DNA from: Moniliophthora roreri
Taxonomy: Eukaryota; Basidiomycota; Agaricomycetes; Agaricales; Marasmiaceae
Length of the DNA: 64,000 nt
Assembly: GCA_001466705.2 (NCBI GenBank)
Contig: LATX02000001.1
Coordinates: 2,604,001 to 2,668,000, forward strand
Reading direction: 5' to 3'
Shown: one piece after another, positions 53,965 through 64,000 of the stretch
How positions within the stretch are numbered: the stretch's first letter is position 1
How the letters are laid out: each line of letters begins with the position of its first letter
Program-made: the position numbers and the translations under genes
Notes under the pieces: model-generated
The model's database searches: none
The model's input: only the letters and a program-made list of their open reading frames with translations
Told to the model about the DNA's origin: nothing

Positions 53965-55118
53965 ATGTCTCGCCATCAACTCCCTGCACCTCCAACGACA
54001 CCCCACAAAACACCCCTCCGTCGCATCTCTCAGGGCTCCCTTTTTGCGCTATCGCGTTCAGGTGCTTACCCAGATGCTCCGCATGGACTCGGTTTTCTCG
54101 GACCTGCAATGTCAGAATTCACGGATGAGATCGACACCCTACAGGCGAATGTTGAAGGCATGAAAAGGCTGAGCGACTCGCTCGGGACATTTAACGAATC
54201 ATTTGCTAGTTGGTTGTATATCATGGATATGAACGCGCTGACTACGGATTGGCCTCAGGTACGTCTGCGTAATCTTGCTCGGTTCGCTCGACCTCATTGA
54301 TTTCTGTGCTAGGCACCTAGCGACGCGTCTTTCGAACTCTTCCGTCGACGGGAAGGTATGATTAATTTGTTTAAATGTTCTCTACACGTCTTTATTGACG
54401 ACGTCCATCCCAGAACGCGATGCTCTGGCGGCACTTGAAGCAGCAAGGGCCAAACTCATGCCACCACCTTCAAGCACACATGAAGCGGAGATGACTCGAA
54501 CAGAGAAGACAGGCATTTCAACAACTGCTTCTGATCCAGATGTCACAGCTATTGGTGCGGAAGAAAAGACGATAGCTCCAGCAAAGAAGGTTGTGAAAGG
54601 AAAAAAACCAAAGATGACGGCGAAAGAGAGGAAGGAGCGGAACGTGAAGTGTTTTAATTTCTATGAAGTTCCATCTCATCTTATAGGAATTCGTAGATGG
54701 AACTAGAGAAGATCGTCTCATATTTACCCTTAGAATTTCGAGGAAGTGATCCTGTATGTCGCCCTCATCGATGGCGGTATACATACCATCTCATTCAATA
54801 TTTTCACAAAGGGACTACGTCGTAATTTGGACGCTGTGGTAGAAGGCTTGATGGATGCACCTGGGCAAACAGTCAAACGTTCGTCTCTCATTTGCTGAAA
54901 TATACACAGACCACTCAAAACCCTCGACTAGTCACCGACCTCATCAAACCTCCAGATCTTCCACAGGCGCGAGTCAACAAGTGTCTCATTGCTTTAGTAA
55001 ACAGAAAAATCGTCACTAAAGATTCCAGCACCGTAAGTTTCTCGATCACAGTGCTCTCAATCGTTCTGAACCCTGACAGGGCCAAGTTTTGTATCACTGG
55101 CAAGGCGTACCCTCGTAG
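53965..55118 (+). CDS. DAM1: DASH/DAM1 complex subunit Dam1 with C-terminal extension
   Basis: Dam1 is part of the ring-forming DASH complex that couples kinetochores to microtubules in fungal mitosis. Seven exons (53,965-54,258; 54,313-54,355; 54,414-54,643; 54,697-54,753; 54,812-54,878; 54,932-55,032; 55,080-55,118). The N-terminal part has TPLRRISQGSL, then the Dam1 core EIDTLQANVEGMKRLSDSLG, FNESFASWLYIMDMNA and WPQAP. A Lys-rich linker (KKVVKGKKPKMTAKERKER) leads into an extension: EKIVSYLPLEFRGSDPGLRR, DAVVEGLMDAPGQTVKL, DLIKPPDLPQARVNKCLIAL and a final KIVTKDSSTGQVLYHW. The extension reads like a winged-helix domain and is absent from yeast Dam1 as I know it. It is convergent with LTV1, only 70 bp between stops. 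Confidence 0.8.
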
Positions 55119-55188
55119 ATGTTCGTGTACACACTGTACTCTGTACAGGCGCTCTGTATTACTATCTAGGCTCCTGCATCCAAATGAT

Positions 55189-57045
55189 TCACAGTTTCCG
55201 AACTCCCTTCGCAGGCTGGTTCGACGCCCGAACTTTTGCGGCCTTCATTTCGTTTCCGAAAGCTGACTTGTTTGCTTTCTTTTCCGCTCTTCTAGCTGCC
55301 TGCTGGGCTTTTACAGCAGCCTTCCTAGCCTTCTTCTCCTCGGGGGTCTCGTCCTTCGATCGTGTCATTGTCTGATGGATAGCATCTAGGGAAATAGACA
55401 ATTAAGCGCGAATCAAAAGGGGACGTCGAGAAACTTACGAGACTCAGAATCGGAATAATCAGATCCATCTGAGTCGTTGTCGTAAACGCGGGGTTTGGAA
55501 GTAGGTGCCTCGGCGATGGAAGGCAGACCAGTTTTGGGATTTAGTTGAATCTTGGGTACGGGCTTGGATTCCCGTGCACGGATTAGACGTGGGTGATTCT
55601 CGAGATTAGAGTATGTTGCTGTGGCAGGGTTAGATCGTATCCTTCATAGAGAAAGAGGATACGGTACTTACTAAGAATAGTCTGGCAATCCCAACGGTCT
55701 TTGCCTTCTTTCTCGACCCAAACGTCATCTTCTGGTTCATCGCCACTGTCTCCCGTTTCCTGACGAACTCGCTCGTCTTGTCCCATTGCACGTCTGAGCG
55801 TCTCGAGTTTTTCTGCGGCTGTGTCGCCTGCTAGCTTGGGTTTCATCTTTCCACCAAGGATCTCGTAATCATTGAGGAATTCATCCATCATTGACGTGAA
55901 ATCTTCGCGAGTGGTGATGAGCTGGGGTGCGTCGTCATCATCATCAGACATAGGAAGGACCTCATCGTTGTCGTCTTCGTATTCTTTAAGCAATACCTGG
56001 GTAATGTGAATAACCCGGTCATTTCTTCTATGCATAAACTCGTACCTGGTCGAAGCGCTCGTCGAGAGTCTGCAATGCCTCGTTTCGATACATACCGGAG
56101 CTACTCATGCTGTACCCGGACGCATCACTGGTTCCTTTCCGTCTTCGTTTCTTGCCACCAATCACAGACATCGTAGGTAGACCGGAGATCGTGTCTCCTC
56201 CTTCCGAAGCAAGGTCGAGCCCGTCATCACTAGCTGGTCCTCGAGGCGCATCCTTCTGGGCTTTTTTGAACTCTGCAAAACGCTCTTCCCATGTTGACGG
56301 CTCTTCCTTCTCCTCGGCTGTATCCTCCCCTTCGAACTCCCCATCGGGCACTCCCTCTTCTCTAAACTCAAACTCAATTTCCTCATCACTACCTCTCTCC
56401 CCTTCCTGTACAAGATTCAGGAAAAATTCATCCTCCATTCCATCATCTACGAACGCATCATCCTCTAATGCCTCTAAAACCTGTCGTAGATGTGGGTCCA
56501 TGTCCGGCTGAAATCCAGATATGCTCTCCGGTATTGCTTGCTGCGTTTCGTAATTTCTGGGCAACTCTGATTTCGATGGAAGTACCTCAGTGGGTAGATC
56601 ATTGCGAAGTGTTATCCCTGGTCGGGAATCCCCTCGTTTCATCTCTTGGACCTTCTTCACTTTTTGAGGTGCCTCGATTAAAACGCTTTCCACTCCTTCT
56701 TCTTGGACATCGATGGGGCGAAGGTGTTGCATGTAATCATATTCTGTATCATCATAGTAAATCCCGTACAGAGCAGCTTCACCGACACGCTTTTCTTTAT
56801 GGTGAGAGATGTCCGCAGGTGAGATAAGACTTTCAAGATCTGCTCGACTTTTCCCCTAAGTATCTGTGAGTTTTGATCTGGAGTTGGAGAAATAGATAAC
56901 ATACCTTTTTCCCATCTTCTCGAACGATCTCCTTCAAGACATGTTTACTAGCATCTGGATCATGATAAAGAGGATCCCTCTGAGATCTGTGCACGAGCTG
57001 AAAGTGCCTTGCTCCCGGTTGACGAAATATGGATTTTGGAGGCAT
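55189..57045 (-). CDS. LTV1: Ribosome biogenesis protein Ltv1 (40S subunit assembly/export)
   Basis: Ltv1 binds pre-40S particles near Enp1 and Rps3, and its release by casein kinase 1 phosphorylation lets the small subunit mature. Start MPPKSIFRQPGARHFQLVHRSQRDPL is the conserved N-terminus. Next come VGEAALYGIYYDDTEYDYMQHLRPI (the most typical Ltv1 motif), a long acidic region (DDAFVDDGMEDEFFLNL; EGERGSDEEIEFEF), ERFDQVLLKEYEDDNDEVL, and a Lys/Ala-rich helical C-terminus (EEKKARKAAVKAQQAARRAEKK) ending VRKL. About five exons. The length fits fungal Ltv1. Convergent with Dam1 and divergent from TAF2, about 300-400 bp apart. Confidence 0.9.
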
Positions 57046-57341
57046 TTCAAGAAAAAAAAATGAGGAAGGCAAAAAGCAAGTAATCGGCCGGTGCACGGAC
57101 CTGCGCCCGTCACGCGTCACGACTCAGTGCACGTCACGCCGAGGGTAGCTGACATAATCCGTTTAGTTCACCTCCGACTAGTGCCTCATACCTCGTCTGC
57201 TTACCATTCTCTGCCACCTGAACCCAGTTCAGCAAGAAATTCGCCGAATACTGTCCTTGTATCTCCGAAACTGGCTCTTTTGCACGAATATCCATAGTGC
57301 TGGGGCCCATTGGGCACGAAATCTTGGACAATCGCTATACT
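57046..57341. promoter_or_regulatory. Shared divergent promoter region, LTV1 and TAF2
   Basis: CpG-rich (CGCCCGTCACGCGTCACGACTC at about 57,104-57,125 contains two CGTCACG-like CRE-type motifs). No TATA box. The exact TAF2 start is uncertain, so the region may be slightly longer. Confidence 0.45.
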
Positions 57342-60300
57342 ATGCAACGCGAACATATCCGTAGAGGCTTCTCCATATACGTCCATTTCTTATCTCAGAA
57401 CTTGATATTTGGTGCTGACATGGATTTTGGTATCTACTAGTCACCAAAAAGTCGTATTGGAGATCGATTTTTCGGGGAGTTTATGGGTATGCATCCCAAT
57501 GTCTCTGTGGCCAACATCGACCTAATACCTGTATTTTCATCTACAGGGATATACAGAAATCACCATTATTCCGACTAGTAGTGAGCTGAGGGCCATAAAT
57601 TTGCATTCACGGCAGTGTAGTACGTATCCGAGTTCACTTTTGTCTCGTCGACTAACAAGCTTGTGCCCCATACTCAACATTCAGCCATACATTCTGTCCA
57701 CGTTGCATCTCACGAAGCTGAATTTATTCATCATGACCCTCTCACCAACATCACCGTCGGTTCCGCAAACGATACACCTGATATACACCTACACCCCGAG
57801 CTGAAACGCAAGCTGTATTCCGCACTACAAGAGGGTGACGAGGGCGAACTTTCAATAGCAATACCAAAGGAAGTGTCATTGAGAGCCACAGGAACGATTG
57901 GGACGTCACACGACGAATGTGAGTCACTTGGAGAACCCCGGAACTATCATGCTGATAAGTTACCCAGTCGCCACTCCCGAGCCCCAAACACCTGGGCCGC
58001 AACCTCAGGCGGGTCAAGCAGTTACAGAGTTTTCGCCCATTGTCGTGAAGATTGCGTATAGCCTTCGGAACCCCGTAGATGGCTTCGAATTCGTGTCTGC
58101 GACCGAGAATCAACCCTATGTACGTGGACATCTATCTTTTGACATTTGAAGGCTGAAACTGTTGCAAAGCGTGTCCCGCATGCGTACACAACCCCGTCAT
58201 GTCCCGACGCTGCTCGATGTTGGGTCCCGTGTATCGACAATCTATGGGAGAAGTGCGCATGGGAGTTTGAGTTTGTTGTTCCTCGGTATCTCGAGGAGCG
58301 TGAGCTCAGCGAAGATGATGATGCTACCGATCTCACCCCCACGATTGTCGTGTGCAGTGGTGAATTAGTTGAGCAGGTAATGTCATATGAGTCATAGCTC
58401 TTCTGTGAGCTGAGCTGACATCTCTGTTAGGTGGCTCATCCCTACAACTCCCACAAGACAATATTTCTGTTCTCGCAAGCAGTTCTTACATCTGTCCAAC
58501 ACATTGCCTTCGCTGCGGGTCCCTTCCACCTTATCCAGATACCGGCTGATAACAATGCCGACGATGCGTCTTCGGGATCATCACAACCACTTATCTATGC
58601 TTTCTGTCTCCCAGGACAAGAGTCGATGCTTGCGGCGTCCACTTCTGCCCTTCGGCCGGCCATGAGTTTCTACACCACGGAGTTTGGTTCATACCCCTTC
58701 AGCTCGTACAAGGTTGTCTTCGTAGAGGAGCTACCCACGCAGCGTTTCGACAGTGCGACATTGGCACTTGTCACAGTTGATGTTCTTCACGGAGATGATG
58801 CCATAGAGCTTGCTATCGAGGCGCGTCATACTCTCAGTCATGCACTTGCATGCCAATGGTCCGGCATCCACATTCAACCGAAGACTTGGTCAGATCTATG
58901 GCTAGTGAATGGTCTTGCCGGGTATATCTCTGGTCTTTTCCTGCGCAAATTACTGGGGAATAATGAGTATCGGTTCCGGCTCAAGAAGGATATGCAACGG
59001 GTATTGGAATGGGACAATGGTGCAATGCCTCCAATATGTCAACCTCAACATTATGATCCACCGGATTCGACTATTCTTCCCTTCATTAACGTAAAGGCGC
59101 CGCTCATTCTGCACATTCTTGATAGACGGTTAGGGAAGTCAGGGACTTCATTGGGACTCAGTCGAGTACTACCCAAACTGTTCTTATCGGCTATTAGTGG
59201 AGAGATGCAGAACAACTGCTTGTCGACACATAGTTTTTTGAGGATGTGCAGGAAGGTTAGTGGAGTCGACCCAAGGAGTTTTGCCGAGCAATGGATCTAT
59301 GGTAGTGGGTGTCCTTCGTTCGGAGTTACAGCCACCTTCAATAGGAAAAAGATGGCTGTGGAGATCACAATGAGGCAGGAGTGTCCTGCTTATCAGAGTC
59401 TTGAACATAATGAGTTTGCGAAAGTGATGTACAAGCCGGTCCAGTTCTTCGAGGTGAGCTCATTGGGGTAATACTATGATACAGTTGTGCTGACTTCTAC
59501 TCTGCAATGTAGGGAACAATGACTATCCGAATACATGAAGCTGATGGAACACCATACGAACACGTTTTGGACATCCGGCAGCCGTTCAAAAGATTTGAAG
59601 TACCGTTCAATACGAAGTACAAACGAGTTCGTCGGAACACAAAGCGGTACCTGGCACGTCAAGCGGCTGCCCAGGCTGCTGCTGAAGGTGATACGGAAGC
59701 CGCTGAGGCTATGGGTATGGTGGATATGGGCTTCGGTTTGGAGATCTGGGAAAAGGAGCAGGAGCGAGAGAATTGGAAGGTGGCTGATTGGACAGAAGAG
59801 GACGAGAACGTCATGAGTGGTGCAACTTATGAGTGGATCCGGATGGACGCCGATTTTGAGTGGATAGCAAACCTCAAGTTTGAGCAACCAGATTTTATGT
59901 GGGTGTCTCAACTGCAGAGGGACAGGGACGTGGTGGCGCAAATGGAGGTATCTGTATTTCTTGCTCCGGCATGTTGTGCAGACAGCTGACGGACTCTGAT
60001 CATCAGGCGGTCCATGCGCTAGCCAGACAACCAACGGCGATTGTGTCAAGTACCCTCACGAAGACCGTCCTCGTGTCAAATTACCATTACCGAATACGAG
60101 TGGAAGCGGCTCTGGCGCTTGTCAATGTCAGTGTATTTCACTCTTCTATCGTACCTTGAGCTCATCGTCCTCTAGTGCGCTATTCACCGACTAGATTTCT
60201 TAGGGCTGTTTCACCTGTTCAAGCTCTTCCTGCGGTATTGCTATGAACCTGAAGATCCGAAACAGAATCTGTTCACCCATACGTATGTCCCGAAACCGAA

Positions 60301-63300
60301 TGACTTTTCCGATCTTTCGGAATACTTTGTTCGGAAGGTTGGTTAGGATACACGCGCTCTTGCACACATCTAATCAAACTCCTCGTATTCTCTTCGCAGA
60401 GTTTGATCACGGCTATATCCCGCATACGCTTCGAGAACGGAAAATCGCCGTCGGTAGTCAGACAGTTCTTGATTGACCAGCTGAGGTATAACGACAACAC
60501 GTCGAATCCGGTACGTCGTGCCTGGAACCTCTTAAATGAGGTAGTATTGAAAATTATATCCCTAGTACTCGGATGCTTTCTATATCTGTGCAATCATATC
60601 TGCTGCAGCATCTGCTTCGGTCTCTACGGCAGCTCCTGAACGCGGAGAGCTCTTACCTACAGAGGTCCGTACCGAGCACAACGAAGAGGATAAGAAGCTT
60701 TTGGACCAGACTCTTGTCGAAATCGAGCGTTACCGAAGCATGGACCGCCTCATTCCTTCTGTTCACAATATTGTAACTGTCGCTACACTAGAGGTAATCT
60801 TTCATCTTGGTCTCAAAGTGCCTGTGCTGAAATGATATATCAGTTCTACATGGTCATTTCAGTCGCAAACCTGATTCCCAGCGCGACCAGGATCTTCTTC
60901 CCGCTGACAAGGTCCGTGAATCGTTTCAATGGTTAAAAAAAATTATTTCTCATACACGCAGCAGAGAAGGCAACTACGTTCCCGTTCGGATAACTGCATT
61001 TGACGCGCTCTTCCTCACCAAGTGGTATGCGCCTGCGATGATGCGTTACATCCTTGCTGTAATGGCCAAGGATCCATCACGTATCGTTCGTCGGCACGTT
61101 GCACGGAATGCATGTCAGAGCTTGGCACTGCTCGTTCAAATGGGAGAGTTGAAGTCAAATGCAAAGGATACAGAGTCACTCCTCATCGAAGAAGACGGTT
61201 CCCATCCCGAGAAGATGAAAGAGTCCAAGAAAACAGAACTGGATGCATTGATTAAGGTCTTGCGCAAAGACAAAGAGGTCGGGAAGAACGAAGTCATTCG
61301 GGAGTTCCTCATGACTGTTGCATTGTACGCTCTTCGTCTACAGCTTTTGATCGTCTCTGATAGTCTAGTAGAGCGCGGGATGCCGATTATGAGGTACGGT
61401 GGTGCGTGTTAAAACTCGCCGACATCCTCATACGGGGTCACGAGGAAACTGCACCAACTGCACCGACCGTGAAGTTACATATTCCACCCACTCCCGTTTC
61501 TGAAACACCACCATCACTACCGTCTGCTAAGATTGCTGTCAAGCCTCCGAAACCGCTCAAGTCTGGTGGCCCGCCTGCTAAAGGTCCTCTTGCGCCTGTG
61601 AACATCCCCCCAAAGATCAAGTTGTCGACTCCTTCTGTGGATAGCCCCCGGCTTTCGCTATCGCTCAACAACACCCCCAAATCGACGCAACCACCTCTCC
61701 CTCCCATCGAACAACAGGCTCGTGTTAAACATACGGGTGGACCGACCGCACCCACTTTACCATCTAAAGGCAGTAAACCAAAGGGCAGACCACCAAAGGC
61801 TCCTGATAAACAAGTCCACACACTCAAGGCCCAAGCAGCGGGAATGAGTGTTTATGATCTTCGTGCATGCAGGAGTGCATTAAAGAAGATAAAAGCAAAC
61901 AAGCACGCTAAATGGTTTCTTCAACCGGTGGATCCAATACGTGACCAAGCACCAAAGTAATCCTAACATTTGTAAAGCTGTCCGCTCGTCCTGATCATTC
62001 TTCTTCCTAGTTATTTCGGTATCATCAAGGAGCCCATGGACTTGAGTACAATGGGTGCCAAGCTGGAGGCTGGAATGTACAAGGACCGCTCTGCATTCCA
62101 GGCGGACTTCAGGTTAATGGTGAATAACGCAAAGCAATACAACATGCCCGGAAGTCATGTGCATAATGAGGCCATAGCTCTAGAAGTATTCTTCGAAAAA
62201 CGTGCGTCCACATTTCTATTATCCGTTCGTTGCTGTACTTGTCTAAACTTATACGTAGAATGGACGGTTATCAACAAAACCCTCGAGGCTGCAGAGAGGG
62301 CGCATGCTGCTCCAGTTGAGAAGCCTCCTCCTCCTCCTAAAGTCAAACCGCCTGTACCAACGCCGAAATTCTCGCCGCCGCCTGCTCACGCTGCGCAGCG
62401 TCACGCCAGTACACAGTCAACGCCTGCAACAGCACGTCCAGTAATCAAAATCAAGGTTGGAGGAACAAACCAATCTCAATCTCCTGCTCGTGTATCCACG
62501 CCGAAACCTTCCTCCCCTGTACCAACCAAAGCATCCACCCCTGCACCTTCGAAGTCATCAACTCCCGCGCCTTCGAAATCCTCCGCCTCTTCTTCCAAGC
62601 TTCGTATCAAGAAGCCAAAAGTCACTGAAGAGCTTCCCGCACCCGACATTGTCTCCGATGTCGATGCGCCACCACCGCCATATGTTGACGATGGCTCTCA
62701 TGATTTGTATCAAGAAGTTCTAGCGATAGAGCGAGAGAAAGATGAAGAGAAGAACAGACAACGTTCGGCTCAGCAGAAAATCAACGTTAATGGTAGTTCA
62801 AGCAAACGAAAGATGGTCGACCTTCCAAGCGAGGAAGACGAGATCCTCGAACTCGCCACCCCCTCAAAGAAAGAGAAGCCATATCACAGTTCTTCCAACC
62901 ACCGTGTCATTGTTCCTGCCTCAAAACCTGCGCCATCAAAGGCTAGCAAGGAATCGACACCCCACGCTAGAACGCCACCCGTGGAGTCTCACCGGTCGTC
63001 TGCGAAAGGCAAAGAAAGAGAAGTCCAGCCGTCACCCACTCCACCGATCAAGACGAAGCCCCCGTCTCCGACAAAGATCAGCCCTATCAACGAAAAGAAA
63101 TGCAAAGAGCTTTTGAAGAATCTGCTCAAACTTAATGAAGCCGCTATCTTTTCTCGTCCTGTCGATCCAATAGCCGACGGTTGCCCGACGTGAGCTCTAT
63201 GTTAATCAGACCCGTATCACGCTACTTAATTTTCCAACAGTTATCTCGAGGAAATTCGCCATCCCATGGACTTTGGTACCATGTCCGAGAAACTTTCTCG

Positions 63301-63916
63301 TGGACAGTATAGTGCATTAGACGATTTCCGCAAGGATATTGAGCTAGTTTTCAGCAATTGTCGACAGTTCAATCCTCCCAGTACATTCCCGATCAATTGT
63401 GCAGATGTCGTGGAGAGAGCGTTCAAGAAGGAATGGCCTAAGGTGGCGGAGCGGAAACTGTCTTATACGGAGAAACGTGGTCTTCAAGGTATCATGACTG
63501 GCATTGTCAAGGACTCTATGTAAGTCGTTTAAACGCTTTATTTTGGATTATAGTTGACCTGTGCTTGCACCAGATCATGGGTCTTCCGAACGCCTGTTGA
63601 TCCCGAACTCCTGGGCATTCCCACCTATTTTGATGTCATTCCTCGAAAGAATGCTCGAGATCTCTCCACTATCAGGCAGAAGCTGGATTCTGACACTTAT
63701 GAGTCTGTTGAAGCATTCGAGGCTGATATTGATCTCATGATACAGAATGCGATCACTTTCAATGGCGCTGACTCGGAAGTAGGACAGGTAGCTGTGGACT
63801 TGAATGAAAAGATGAAAGAGATGATAGCCAGCTGGAAAGCAGGAGGTGGGAAGAAGAGGAAGGATGGTGCCGACAAATCTAACCCCCAACCATCCAAGAA
63901 GGCGAAGCTAGCTTGA
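57342..63916 (+). CDS. TAF2: TFIID subunit TAF2 with C-terminal tandem bromodomains
   Basis: TAF2 binds the core promoter initiator as part of TFIID. More than a dozen exons. The first is uncertain: the ATG at 57,342 gives RGFS, but the first splice is unresolved; from 57,441 the protein is clear (HQKVVLEIDFSGSLWGYTEI). The aminopeptidase-M1-like part follows, with RCWVPCIDNLWEKCAWEFEF, FYTTEFGSYPFSSYKVVFVE and HTLSHALACQW / WLVNGLAGY, where the zinc-peptidase Glu is missing as usual for TAF2. Helical repeats follow (VRITAFDALFLTKWYAP, DPSRIVRRHVARNACQSLAL). A Pro/Lys-rich linker then leads to three bromodomain units at about 61,850-62,290, 63,100-63,460 and 63,570-63,835, each with the acetyl-lysine-binding Asn (AKQYN, CRQFN, AITFN). 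Basic tail KKRKDGADK; stop at 63,914. Confidence 0.88.
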
Positions 63917-64000
63917 CTGTACTATTAAGTAGCTGTTATTGCAAACGGATCATTGTAGTGTGTCTATTATACAGGGTATGATATGTAATGGGTAATCAGT
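63917..64000. other. 3' end of TAF2 transcript
   Basis: 84 bp after the stop, AT-rich, probably 3' UTR; no feature recognised. Confidence 0.4.

Noticed and set aside
56107..56511. Ser/Pro-rich plus-strand frame
   Set aside because: It is antisense to the acidic region of Ltv1; Glu/Asp codons read backwards give Ser/Leu/Pro.
1..64000. CRISPR arrays, rRNA operons, tRNA genes
   Set aside because: No regularly spaced repeats of CRISPR type were seen and none would be expected in a fungus; scanning for the tRNA T-loop motif by eye gave no cloverleaf, though an exact search was not possible.

Overview
The window looks like a chromosomal segment of a filamentous Basidiomycota fungus, probably an Agaricomycete. 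Genes have many 45-70 bp introns, and the products are fungal or basidiomycete-typical: Het-C, DASH Dam1, a TAF2 with bromodomains, and a fungal four-helix membrane protein. It splits into two compartments. Bases 1 to about 30,800 are AT-rich, strongly CpG-poor and made almost wholly of transposable elements and broken genes. From about 30,800 to the end the sequence is CpG-rich, gene-dense and euchromatic.

The left compartment holds a decayed hAT transposon (about 1.8-5.7 kb) and then an HNH-endonuclease-like pseudogene cut in two by a Ty3/gypsy chromovirus, element A (6,728-23,858, TSD GTTTA). Element A contains a block of unclassified repeat DNA, which itself carries a second, nearly complete chromovirus, element B (10,059-17,164, TSD GATAC). 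Element A also contains a solo LTR of a third family, D (20,238-20,813, TSD GATTC). A second solo D LTR lies at 26,333-26,907 (TSD GTATA). All three LTR families end alike. Each carries a 12-nt sequence, 32-33 nt after a TATA box, that is complementary to the primer-binding site found after the 5' LTR in A and B. This is the arrangement expected for Tf1-type self-priming. Both elements share a conserved ORF overlapping the start of gag, a G GGT TTT slippery site followed at once by the gag stop, and an extra Cys/His-containing ORF after the integrase. Part of B plus its flank is repeated directly after a single N, most likely an assembly artefact.

The right compartment carries, in order: a C1D/Rrp47-like exosome cofactor (+), Het-C with a Gly/Tyr/Arg-rich tail (+), tubulin cofactor A (-), a bHLH factor (+), a tetraspan membrane protein (+), a second bHLH factor (+), Mediator subunit 11 (-), a second Het-C without the tail (-), an unknown PPSY/hydrophobic-hairpin protein (-), Dam1 with a C-terminal extension (+), Ltv1 (-) and a very long TAF2 ending in three bromodomains (+). 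Most are housekeeping nuclear or cytoskeletal functions. The paired Het-C and paired bHLH genes within 20 kb point to local segmental duplication. Gene models were built by hand from splice signals and reading-frame continuity. Where exon sums are given they close in frame.
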